Source: Candidatus Anaerobutyricum stercoripullorum | GTDB lineage: Bacteria > Bacillota > Clostridia > Lachnospirales > Lachnospiraceae | Length of the DNA stretch: 12,264 bases | Direction: 5' to 3' | NCBI GenBank assembly: GCA_019114885.1 | Contig: DXEQ01000293.1 | Coordinates: forward strand, 1 to 12,264 | Shown: positions 6,002 to 12,264 of the stretch, piece by piece | Layout: every line of letters starts with the position of its first letter | Position numbering within the stretch: position 1 is the first letter of the stretch | Program-made: the position numbers and the translations under genes | The notes under the pieces: generated by a model | What the model was told of the DNA's origin: nothing | Databases searched by the model: none | Seen by the model: the letters and a program-made list of their open reading frames with translations, nothing else

Positions 6002-6904
6002 ATGAGTGATATGACACATCTTGATGAGCTGGAAGCGGAAGCGATATACATTATGCGTGAAGTTGTGGCAGAATGTGAGAAACCGGTCATGCTGTATTCC
6101 ATCGGCAAGGACTCTTCTGTCATGCTGCATCTGGCGTTGAAGGCGTTTTATCCGGAAAAACCGCCGTTTCCGTTCCTGCATGTCAATACCACATGGAAGT
6201 TTAAGGAAATGATCGAATTCCGGGACAGAACAGCAGAGAAATATGGTCTGGACATGATCGAATACATCAACGAAGAAGGTGTGAAGCAGGGTATCAATCC
6301 ATTTGATCACGGTTCCGCCTACACCGATATCATGAAGACACAGGCCTTAAAGCAGGCCCTGGATAAATACGGATTCACCGCGGCTTTCGGCGGCGGCCGG
6401 AGAGACGAGGAGAAGTCCCGCGCCAAGGAGCGTATTTTCTCCTTCCGTAATTCCAGCCATGCATGGGACCCGAAGAACCAGCGTCCGGAAATGTGGAAGC
6501 TGTACAATACTCAGATCCATCAGGGAGAGGAGATGCGTGTATTCCCAATCTCCAACTGGACGGAGAAAGATATCTGGCAGTACATTAAGCGGGAGAATAT
6601 CGAGATCGTTCCGCTGTACTTCGCGGCGGACCGCCCGTTTGTCAGAAGAGACGGCAACATCATCATGGTGGACGACGACCGGATGCGTTTCCGCGAGGGT
6701 GAGAAGATCGAGCACGGCAGCATCCGTTTCCGTACCCTCGGCTGTTACCCTCTGACCGGCGGTATCGAGAGTACCGCAGACACCTTGGACGCCATCATCG
6801 ACGAGACACTGAGCGCGGTATCTTCCGAACGTACCAGCCGTGTCATCGACAGCGATGGCGGAGAAGCCAGCATGGAAAAGAGAAAAAGGGAGGGTTACTT
6901 CTAA
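6002..6904 (+). CDS. cysD: CysD, small subunit of ATP sulfurylase (sulfate adenylyltransferase)
   Basis: Catalyses adenylation of sulfate by ATP to APS, driven by GTP hydrolysis in the partner CysN; cytosolic. It belongs to the PP-loop (PAPS reductase-like) ATP pyrophosphatase family. The PP-loop SIGKDSSVML (33-42), HVNTTWKFKEM, GGGRRDEEKSRAKER (130-144) and the C-terminal FRTLGCYPLTGGIES all match CysD, and the 300 residues are the usual length (close to 302). The ATG at 6002 has GGAG at 8-nt spacing. The stop codon is separated by a single base from the cysNC start, so translation is probably coupled. Arg codons are mostly CGT and CGC here, unlike the CGG-rich pyruvyl transferase-like gene before it, which suggests higher expression. 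In rhizobia the equivalent NodP feeds Nod-factor sulfation. Confidence 0.96.
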   Translation: MSDMTHLDELEAEAIYIMREVVAECEKPVMLYSIGKDSSVMLHLALKAFYPEKPPFPFLHVNTTWKFKEMIEFRDRTAEKYGLDMIEYINEEGVKQGINPFDHGSAYTDIMKTQALKQALDKYGFTAAFGGGRRDEEKSRAKERIFSFRNSSHAWDPKNQRPEMWKLYNTQIHQGEEMRVFPISNWTEKDIWQYIKRENIEIVPLYFAADRPFVRRDGNIIMVDDDRMRFREGEKIEHGSIRFRTLGCYPLTGGIESTADTLDAIIDETLSAVSSERTSRVIDSDGGEASMEKRKREGYF

Positions 6905-6905
6905 A

Positions 6906-8732
6906 ATGAATAGTCTTCTTAAGTTTATCACCTGTGGAAGTGTGGACGACGGTAAGTCCACTTTGATCGGGCATATGCTTTATGATGCCAAGTTATTATT
7001 TGCAGACCAGGAAAAAGCGCTGGAGCTGGACAGCAAGGTCGGCTCCCGCGGCGGCGCCATCGACTATTCTCTGCTTCTGGACGGCCTTATGGCGGAGAGA
7101 GAGCAGGGTATCACCATCGACGTGGCTTACCGCTACTTCACCACGGACAACCGTTCTTTCATCGTGGCGGACACTCCTGGTCATGAAGAGTATACAAGAA
7201 ACATGGCCGTGGGCGCTTCCTTCGCGGAGCTGGCGGTCATCCTGGTGGATGCCACCCAGGGCGTGCTGGTACAGACCAGAAGACACACCCGTATCTGTTC
7301 CCTCATGGGTATCAAGCACTTCGTATTCGCAGTGAATAAGATGGACCTGATCCACTACGATGAGAACCGTTTTGATAAGATCCAGAAAGAGATCAGGATG
7401 ATGATGGGCGAGTATGACTACAACTCCATCAAGATTCTTCCGGTTTCCGCCACCGAGGGCGACAATGTCACGGTGAAGTCCAGCCACATGCCGTGGTACA
7501 AGGGCGAGTCCCTTCTCACCTATCTGGAGAATATCGACGTACACGAGAATCCGTCTGAGACCGGATTTACCATGCCGGTACAGCGTGTGTGCCGTCCGGA
7601 CCGTACCTTCCGTGGATTCCAGGGACAGATCGAGAGCGGCGAGATTCGCGTGGGCGACGAAGTGACCAGCCTGCCTTCCAATGAGAAGGCCATGGTAAAG
7701 GGCATCATCGACTGCGGCAAGGAAGTGGAATCTTCCGACAGAGGCCATGCCGTTACCATCTCTCTGGACAGAGAGGTGGACGTATCCAGAGGATGCGTGC
7801 TGGCCAAAGATACCAGCCCGATCGTGGGCAACCTGTTCACTGCGGAGCTTCTGTGGATGGATGATTCCTATCTGGTAGCAGGTAAGAACTATCTCTTAAA
7901 GCTCGGTACCAAGATGGTTCCGGCCGTAGTCATGAACATCAAGTATAAGATTGACGTCAACACAGGAAATGAAGTGCATGCCGACACCATCTACAAGAAT
8001 GAGATCGCGGTCTGCGACATCTCCGTTTCCGATAAGATCGTTTTTGATAAGTTCAAGAAGAATCAGGCATTAGGTTCCCTGATTCTCATTGATCGTATCA
8101 CAAATATGACCTCCGCCTGCGGCGTTGTGATGCATTCTCTGCGCCGTACGGATAACCTGACCTGGCATGAGATGGATATCACCAGAGAGTTCCGTGCGCA
8201 GCAGAAAGGACAGCAGCCAAAGACCATCTGGATGACCGGTCTGTCCGGTTCCGGTAAGTCCACTCTGGCCAACGAGCTGGAGAAACGGCTGGTAGCCCTC
8301 GGCAAGCATACCATGCTGCTGGACGGCGATAACGTCCGTATGGGTCTCAATAAGAACCTGGGCTTCAAGGAGGCCGACCGTATCGAGAACATCCGCCGTA
8401 TCTCCGAGGTGGCCAAGCTCATGAACGATGCCGGTCTCATTGTCATCACTTCCTTCATCTCTCCGTATGTGAGAGACAGAAGAAAGGCAAAGGAGATCAT
8501 CGGCGACGACAGCTTCATCGAGGTATATGTGAGCACGCCGCTGGAAGAGTGTGAAAAGCGGGATGTGAAGGGACTCTACAAGAAGGCGAGAGCCGGCGAG
8601 ATTCCGAACTTTACCGGAATTTCCAGTCCGTACGAGGTGCCGGAGCATCCGGATGTGACCATCGACACCAGCGCCATGCCGCTGGAGGACTGCGTGGACG
8701 CGCTCTTAAAACAGATCGAGGATCAGATTTAG
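6906..8732 (+). CDS. cysNC: CysNC (NodQ-like) fusion: ATP sulfurylase GTPase subunit with APS kinase
   Basis: Bifunctional cytosolic enzyme: the N-terminal GTPase joins CysD to make APS, and the C-terminal kinase phosphorylates APS to PAPS, the sulfate donor. The GTPase half (about 1-435) has G1 GSVDDGKST (11-19), the G2 region GITIDVAYR, DTPGHE (89-94) and NKMD (144-147), followed by translation-factor-like beta-barrel domains. The kinase half (about 440-608) has P-loop GLSGSGKST (445-453), DGDNVR, FISPYVRDR with S519 at the place of the family's phosphorylated serine, and KARAGEIPNFTGISSPYE. Both halves look intact. An in-frame ATG exists at 6840 inside cysD, but 6906 begins exactly at the domain (MNSLLKFITCGSVDDGKST). 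GGGAGG (6888-6893) lies 12 nt upstream, slightly far, consistent with coupling to cysD. The fused form is the one seen in NodQ and mycobacterial CysNC. Confidence 0.96.
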   Translation: MNSLLKFITCGSVDDGKSTLIGHMLYDAKLLFADQEKALELDSKVGSRGGAIDYSLLLDGLMAEREQGITIDVAYRYFTTDNRSFIVADTPGHEEYTRNMAVGASFAELAVILVDATQGVLVQTRRHTRICSLMGIKHFVFAVNKMDLIHYDENRFDKIQKEIRMMMGEYDYNSIKILPVSATEGDNVTVKSSHMPWYKGESLLTYLENIDVHENPSETGFTMPVQRVCRPDRTFRGFQGQIESGEIRVGDEVTSLPSNEKAMVKGIIDCGKEVESSDRGHAVTISLDREVDVSRGCVLAKDTSPIVGNLFTAELLWMDDSYLVAGKNYLLKLGTKMVPAVVMNIKYKIDVNTGNEVHADTIYKNEIAVCDISVSDKIVFDKFKKNQALGSLILIDRITNMTSACGVVMHSLRRTDNLTWHEMDITREFRAQQKGQQPKTIWMTGLSGSGKSTLANELEKRLVALGKHTMLLDGDNVRMGLNKNLGFKEADRIENIRRISEVAKLMNDAGLIVITSFISPYVRDRRKAKEIIGDDSFIEVYVSTPLEECEKRDVKGLYKKARAGEIPNFTGISSPYEVPEHPDVTIDTSAMPLEDCVDALLKQIEDQI

Positions 8733-8750
8733 CATAGAATAAGAGACAAC

Positions 8751-8787
8751 CTGCGGCCCGGCTTCCGATATGTGAGCGGGGCCGCAG
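8751..8787 (+). other. Strong hairpin between cysNC and the sulfotransferase gene
   Basis: CTGCGGCCC (8751-8759) pairs perfectly with GGGCCGCAG (8779-8787), with a possible inner GCT/AGC stem. TCTGATG follows rather than a T-run, so it is not a classical terminator. In the 81-bp gap it could stabilise the upstream cysDNC message or partly reduce readthrough into the sulfotransferase. Confidence 0.65.
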
Positions 8788-8813
8788 TCTGATGTAATAA
8801 AGAGGGAAAATAA

Positions 8814-10286
8814 ATGCCAACACTGTATATACACATGGGAACGCCGAAGACGGCGACCACGTCCATTCAGATGTTCTTCGTGGAGAATCAGGAGCGTTTC
8901 CGGGAAAAGGGGTACAGTTATCCGCTCTTAGATTTTGTGTATCCCCATGTGGCCCACCGCAGGAACGGACATTTTCTTGTGGGACGGGTCTATCATCCGG
9001 ACAAGACGGAAGATGTGGCCATGGAAGAGGAACTCTGGGAACGGGGTCTGGCCATGGTCCACGGCGAGTTTGAAAAGTATCCCAACGTTATACTTTCTGA
9101 CGAGAATATCTGGCATGCATCTCTCGGTTCCAAGTTTGAATTCTGGGAGAAGATCAAGGCCGACGCGAAGGAGCACGGCTACGATATCAAAGTCATCGTC
9201 TACCTGCGCCGTCAGGACGGCATGGCCATCTCCTGGCTCAGCCAGCAGGTAAAAGAAGGCTGGAACACGAACGCCTGCATCAAGTGGACGTCCTTCAAGC
9301 AGAAGACCCGGCGCATCGTACTGCATTACTACAACCATCTGGAGAAAATCGCCGCTGTCATCGGCAAAGAGAATATCATCGTCCGCATTTTTGAGCGGGA
9401 TAAATTTAAAGGCAACGGAAACACCATTTTTTCTGATTTTTTGGAGGCAGTTGGATTGGAATATAAGGACGAATATCAGATTACAGAAGCGGAAGCGAAC
9501 AAATCCCTCACCGGAAACAGCCAGGAGATCATGCGTATCGTGAACTCCGTGCTGCCGGATAACCCGAGAGTTGTCGCTTTCATGAGAAACGCCGCCATGA
9601 CCTGCGAGGAATTAAAGGACGTGGAGAATAACTTCACCATGTTTTCCAAGGAGGAGCTTGAGGCCTTTCTCAAACGATATGAGAAATGTAACGAGGCGAT
9701 CGCCAGAGAATATCTGGGACAGGATGAACCCCTGTTCAGCACCAAGATCAAAGACGGCGAGTGCTGGACGCCGGACAATAAGTTCATGTACGAGGATATC
9801 ATCCGCTACTTTGCCGACGTGGTCGTGCGTCAGCAGGAGTGCATCGACAAGATGACCAGAGATCTGGAGCGCTTGAAAGAGAGTCGGATCGCCGCTGTCA
9901 AACAGTACGCGGATGAGTTCGAGCTGGAAAAGAAGCAGGAGATGGAAGAAAAAGGCATCACACCGGAGGAAGAAGAAAAGTTCGAGACGGTCAGCGAAGT
10001 CGTGCTGAACCAGCATAAGGACATCGAGGACATGGAAGAGACGGTCAAAAGAATCGAGACCACCGACAACCGGATTCACGCCCTCCGCACGGAGAACCTT
10101 CTCCTGAAGAACGAGATTTTTGACTTGAAGAGAGAGAACGCGGACATCCGCAAGGAAGCGGAGCAGCGTGACAAGGAGAACAAACGGGAGCTGGAAAGAA
10201 TGATCAAGGAGCTCAGAGAAGACGTATTCTTCTACCGGCTCAAGAGAAAGATCCGACACATTTCCGGAAAGGATCAGCAGCAATAA
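8814..10286 (+). CDS. PAPS-dependent sulfotransferase-like protein with long C-terminal coiled coil
   Basis: Predicted to transfer the sulfuryl group from PAPS to an unknown acceptor. The extreme N-terminus, TLYIHMGTPKTATTSIQMFF (3-22), is a beta-strand plus the 5'-phosphosulfate-binding loop (PKTATTS, 11-17) of the sulfotransferase fold. VIVYLRRQDGMAISWLSQQ, with R132, R133 and S140, fits the 3'-phosphate-binding region. The catalytic domain seems to end near residue 320. From about 335 to 475 the chain is almost wholly charged heptad-like helix, ending in the basic FYRLKRKIRHISGKDQQQ. There is no signal peptide or membrane helix, as expected for an enzyme using cytosolic PAPS. ATG 8814 has GAGGG at 7-nt spacing. 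Its place after cysD-cysNC strongly suggests that this is the consumer of their PAPS, as NodH is for NodPQ. Acceptor class (glycan, lipid or other) cannot be read from the sequence. Confidence 0.82.
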   Translation: MPTLYIHMGTPKTATTSIQMFFVENQERFREKGYSYPLLDFVYPHVAHRRNGHFLVGRVYHPDKTEDVAMEEELWERGLAMVHGEFEKYPNVILSDENIWHASLGSKFEFWEKIKADAKEHGYDIKVIVYLRRQDGMAISWLSQQVKEGWNTNACIKWTSFKQKTRRIVLHYYNHLEKIAAVIGKENIIVRIFERDKFKGNGNTIFSDFLEAVGLEYKDEYQITEAEANKSLTGNSQEIMRIVNSVLPDNPRVVAFMRNAAMTCEELKDVENNFTMFSKEELEAFLKRYEKCNEAIAREYLGQDEPLFSTKIKDGECWTPDNKFMYEDIIRYFADVVVRQQECIDKMTRDLERLKESRIAAVKQYADEFELEKKQEMEEKGITPEEEEKFETVSEVVLNQHKDIEDMEETVKRIETTDNRIHALRTENLLLKNEIFDLKRENADIRKEAEQRDKENKRELERMIKELREDVFFYRLKRKIRHISGKDQQQ

Positions 10287-10306
10287 CATAGCGCAGGGAT
10301 GTAATC

Positions 10307-11758
10307 ATGATAAGAAACAATAAGTTTATATCAATGATCACGACCATGTTAAAGATTGGTTTTATTGGATTTGGGGGCGGCACCGCCCTCATTCCTGTTA
10401 TTGAAGAAGAAATCGTGGAGAAAAACAAGGTCGTGACAGAAGAACAATATAATAACGAGGTCATGATCGCCAGCATCACGCCGGGCGCTCTCCCGGTGGA
10501 GATTGCCAGCGGCATCGGCTACCAGACCGACGGCAACCGGGGCATGATGGCGGCGGCTTCCGCCATGGCGTTCCCGGGAGCCTTTCTCACGGTGCTGTTT
10601 CTGGTCATCTTCTCCAGCGCTGCCGACTCCATCAAGACCCAGATCAGCTATCTGGCGGTGGGTATCTCCGCCTACATCATCCTGACGCTGATCAAATACT
10701 GCACCGGCACGCTGCAGCAGGCAAAGGACAAGAGCGAGACCATCCTGTATTTCATCATCATGATGGGCGTCTTCCTGCTGTCAGGCGAGCAGAACATTTA
10801 CCGGATCCTCGGTCTCTCCATCACGCCAATCTTCGGAATATCCACCATCCAGATACTGGGCGCCGCCTTCTTCGTGATCCTCTTCACAAAGGGCGTGCCG
10901 CGGGATAAAAAGCGGGCCATACCGGCCCTGTGCATCGCTCTGCTGTACTTCCTGTGCGCCGGCGAAGCGCACATCATCCCGCAGGCGCTGCAGCCCTTCT
11001 TCGTGATCCTTATGATGGTGCTCTCCGTCATCGGCGTGGTCCAGACCCTCATGGAAAGCCCGCAGAAGCGGGCATTTGCCGGCAAAGCGCTGGTCATCTC
11101 CCTCGTATGCTGGGCATTATTTACGGTGATTCTGTCCTTCCCGGCCATCATCTCTCTGCCGGGAGTGGCGAGATATATCGGAGACGGCTTCATCTCATCG
11201 GTCCTGTCCTTCGGCGGCGGCGACGCCTATCTGTCCGTGGCGCAGGGCATGTTCGTGGACAGCGGCATGATCGGCTACCACGACTTCTACCAGAATATTG
11301 TCTCCATCGCCAACGCCCTGCCGGGCTCCATCCTCTGTAAGATTCTGTCCGGCTGCGGTTACGTGATGGGCTACCAGCAGAGCGGCTCCGTCGTGCAGGG
11401 CCTCTTCATGGCCATCTGCGGATTCGCCTGCAGCGTGGCAGCCTCCGGCTCCATCGTCATCGTAGTCCGCATCATCTACGACAAATACGAGAACCTCCGC
11501 ATCTTCGCGGTGGTCAAACACTTTATCCGGCCCATCATCTCGGGCCTCCTGCTCAACGTGGCGCTGTCTCTCTACCTGTCCGGCATCCTCGAAGTGGCCG
11601 GCGGCGGACTGACCATGACGATCCTGTCCATCCTCACCCTGATTGTCATTGCCCTCATCTTCGCCATCGAGCAGAAAAAAGACGTCCACCTGCTGTGGAA
11701 GATCCTGCTGGCAGCGGCCATCACCTTCGTGGGATGCAACCTGTTCGCGGGAATGTGA
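10307..11758 (+). CDS. CHR-family (ChrA-like) anion transporter, two-domain form
   Basis: Polytopic inner-membrane protein of the chromate ion transporter (CHR) family, long bidomain type: two homologous halves, each opening with an amphipathic Gly-rich motif, FIGFGGGTALIP (19-30) and VLSFGGGDAYLS (300-311), followed by hydrophobic helices. Length 483 is in the range of about 400-480 for bidomain members. The conserved Pro-Gly-Pro of each half is replaced by PGA (59-61, ITPGALPVEIAS) and PGS (339-341, ALPGSILCKI), so this is a divergent branch. Classical ChrA exports chromate, a sulfate analogue, and the cyanobacterial homologue SrpC is sulfur-regulated. Only 20 bp separate it from the sulfotransferase gene, so it is surely cotranscribed; a role in sulfate uptake for the PAPS enzymes is my inference. 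ATG 10307 has AGGG at 8-nt spacing. A strong terminator follows the gene. Confidence 0.85.
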   Translation: MIRNNKFISMITTMLKIGFIGFGGGTALIPVIEEEIVEKNKVVTEEQYNNEVMIASITPGALPVEIASGIGYQTDGNRGMMAAASAMAFPGAFLTVLFLVIFSSAADSIKTQISYLAVGISAYIILTLIKYCTGTLQQAKDKSETILYFIIMMGVFLLSGEQNIYRILGLSITPIFGISTIQILGAAFFVILFTKGVPRDKKRAIPALCIALLYFLCAGEAHIIPQALQPFFVILMMVLSVIGVVQTLMESPQKRAFAGKALVISLVCWALFTVILSFPAIISLPGVARYIGDGFISSVLSFGGGDAYLSVAQGMFVDSGMIGYHDFYQNIVSIANALPGSILCKILSGCGYVMGYQQSGSVVQGLFMAICGFACSVAASGSIVIVVRIIYDKYENLRIFAVVKHFIRPIISGLLLNVALSLYLSGILEVAGGGLTMTILSILTLIVIALIFAIEQKKDVHLLWKILLAAAITFVGCNLFAGM

Positions 11759-11795
11759 GGAGAGAACATAACATAAGTCTGAAAATGTAGAGAAA

Positions 11796-11811
11796 GCCTG
11801 TGAGAACAGGC
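11796..11811 (+). other. Small GAGA-loop hairpin after the transporter gene
   Basis: GCCTGT (11796-11801), loop GAGA, ACAGGC (11806-11811): a perfect 6-bp stem. The same two arms, and the 11-mer AGCCTGTGAGA, occur in the leader just before the first gene of the cluster (4433-4456). Confidence 0.55.
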
Positions 11812-11824
11812 AGAATATCGCAAT

Positions 11825-11876
11825 AAAAAAACCCGGAAGGCGCTTCGCGAGAAGAACTTCCGGGTTAATTATTATT
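11825..11876. terminator. Bidirectional intrinsic terminator ending the sulfation cluster
   Basis: AACCCGGAAG (11830-11839) pairs with CTTCCGGGTT (11857-11866), a perfect 10-bp stem, with a further small stem in the loop. AATTATTATTATTT follows on the plus strand and a run of A precedes it (11825-11831), giving a T-run on the minus strand, so it can stop transcription from either side. Confidence 0.88.
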
Positions 11877-11957
11877 ATTTAAAATGTGTTGGCAGACAAA
11901 ACTTCCCGTACACCCACCCTAATAAATGTAAAAATATAGAAAATAAAATAAAAACTG

Positions 11958-11986
11958 TTGAAAAATAAAGAAACATGATGTATAAT
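11958..11986 (+). promoter_or_regulatory. Promoter for the Rpn-family gene
   Basis: TTGAAA (11958-11963) and a perfect TATAAT (11981-11986) are 17 bp apart in AT-rich DNA, right after the terminator. A start near 11993 gives a leader of about 57 nt. AAGGAGG (12038-12044) stands 5 nt before the ATG. Confidence 0.8.
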
Positions 11987-12049
11987 GACGACGTAAGAGT
12001 AAGAATTTCCTAAAATAGTATAATCCATAACACTACGAAGGAGGCACAG

Positions 12050-12264
12050 ATGAACAGACAGGAACATTCCGATACTTACGCCAGAGAAAACGAAAGCCGG
12101 ATCGCGCATCGGGAGTTTTTACTGCAGGGAGTGGAAAAATTGACCCTGTTCCACGACACCTTTATGAAGGTGGTCCTGAACGACCTCGAGGTCTGCCAGT
12201 ACGTCATCCGCATCCTGATGGATGACCCGACCATCGAGATCGTGGACGTCCGGAACCAGTACCG
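12050..12264 (+). CDS. Rpn / PD-(D/E)XK nuclease family ('putative transposase') protein, 5' part only
   Basis: The reading frame is open from ATG 12050 to the window edge (71 codons). The N-terminus is charged, and the segment FHDTFMKVVLNDLEVCQYVIRIL then VDVRNQYR resembles the start of the Rpn/PF12784 family (PD-(D/E)XK nuclease family transposase) frequent in Lachnospiraceae, where the catalytic Asp and Glu-x-Lys lie further downstream, here outside the window. Characterised Rpn proteins (E. coli RpnA and relatives) are DNA endonucleases that stimulate RecA-independent recombination and some act in phage defence. It has its own promoter and a strong ribosome site and is isolated from the sulfation cluster by the terminator. 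No inverted repeats of an insertion sequence are visible. Assignment rests on a short fragment. Confidence 0.7.
   Translation, partial: MNRQEHSDTYARENESRIAHREFLLQGVEKLTLFHDTFMKVVLNDLEVCQYVIRILMDDPTIEIVDVRNQY

Noticed and set aside
6840..6905. Upstream ATG for cysNC inside cysD
   Set aside because: The extra 22 residues are the other-frame reading of the cysD end; the GTPase domain begins directly at 6906.
6002..8732. Ordinary assimilatory sulfate reduction operon
   Set aside because: No cysH, cysI/J or asr genes are in the window, and the APS kinase is followed by a sulfotransferase.
10307..11758. Chromate resistance determinant
   Set aside because: Family membership alone suggests it, but motif changes and placement behind PAPS and sulfotransferase genes make this less likely; there is no ChrB or other resistance gene.
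12050..12264. Insertion sequence, from the 'transposase' label of the Rpn family
   Set aside because: Rpn proteins are nucleases usually found without terminal inverted repeats, and none is visible here.

Overview
The window looks like a chromosomal stretch of an anaerobic Firmicute, most likely a Lachnospiraceae-type Clostridium. The grounds are strong AGGAGG-type ribosome binding sites, some GTG starts, a moderately GC-rich coding style with AT-rich promoter DNA, and a Rpn-family nuclease of the kind common in that family. The genus cannot be settled from the sequence.

Layout. (1) 1-3405: an energy-coupling-factor cobalt importer operon in the order cbiQ-cbiO-cbiM-cbiN, closed by a hairpin terminator. 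The cbiQ-cbiO gap holds three 35-bp tandem repeats, and a relative of them lies between cbiM and cbiN. CbiQ has an extra N-terminal membrane segment followed by a His-rich stretch. (2) 3450-4013, minus strand: a LOG-family phosphoribohydrolase. (3) 4014-4474: a divergent control region. Two good -10 boxes face away from each other and lie exactly symmetrically around a palindrome whose arms overlap both -35 boxes. A roughly 228-nt structured leader follows on the plus strand. (4) 4475-11758, plus strand: polysaccharide pyruvyl transferase-like protein, CysD, a CysN-CysC fusion, a PAPS-type sulfotransferase with a coiled-coil tail, and a CHR-family (ChrA-like) anion transporter, closed by a strong bidirectional terminator. 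(5) 11867-12264: a well-formed promoter and the start of a Rpn/PD-(D/E)XK family gene that runs off the window.

The most interesting part is region 4. CysD plus CysNC make PAPS from sulfate and ATP. No PAPS reductase or sulfite reductase gene is present; a sulfotransferase follows instead. This matches the logic of rhizobial NodP-NodQ-NodH, where PAPS serves to sulfate an extracellular glycolipid. With a pyruvyl transferase-like enzyme in front and a putative anion importer behind, the cluster reads as a self-contained module: import sulfate, activate it, and decorate a surface glycan or lipid with sulfate and perhaps pyruvate ketals. The acceptor, and the transporter's role in sulfate uptake, are inferences.
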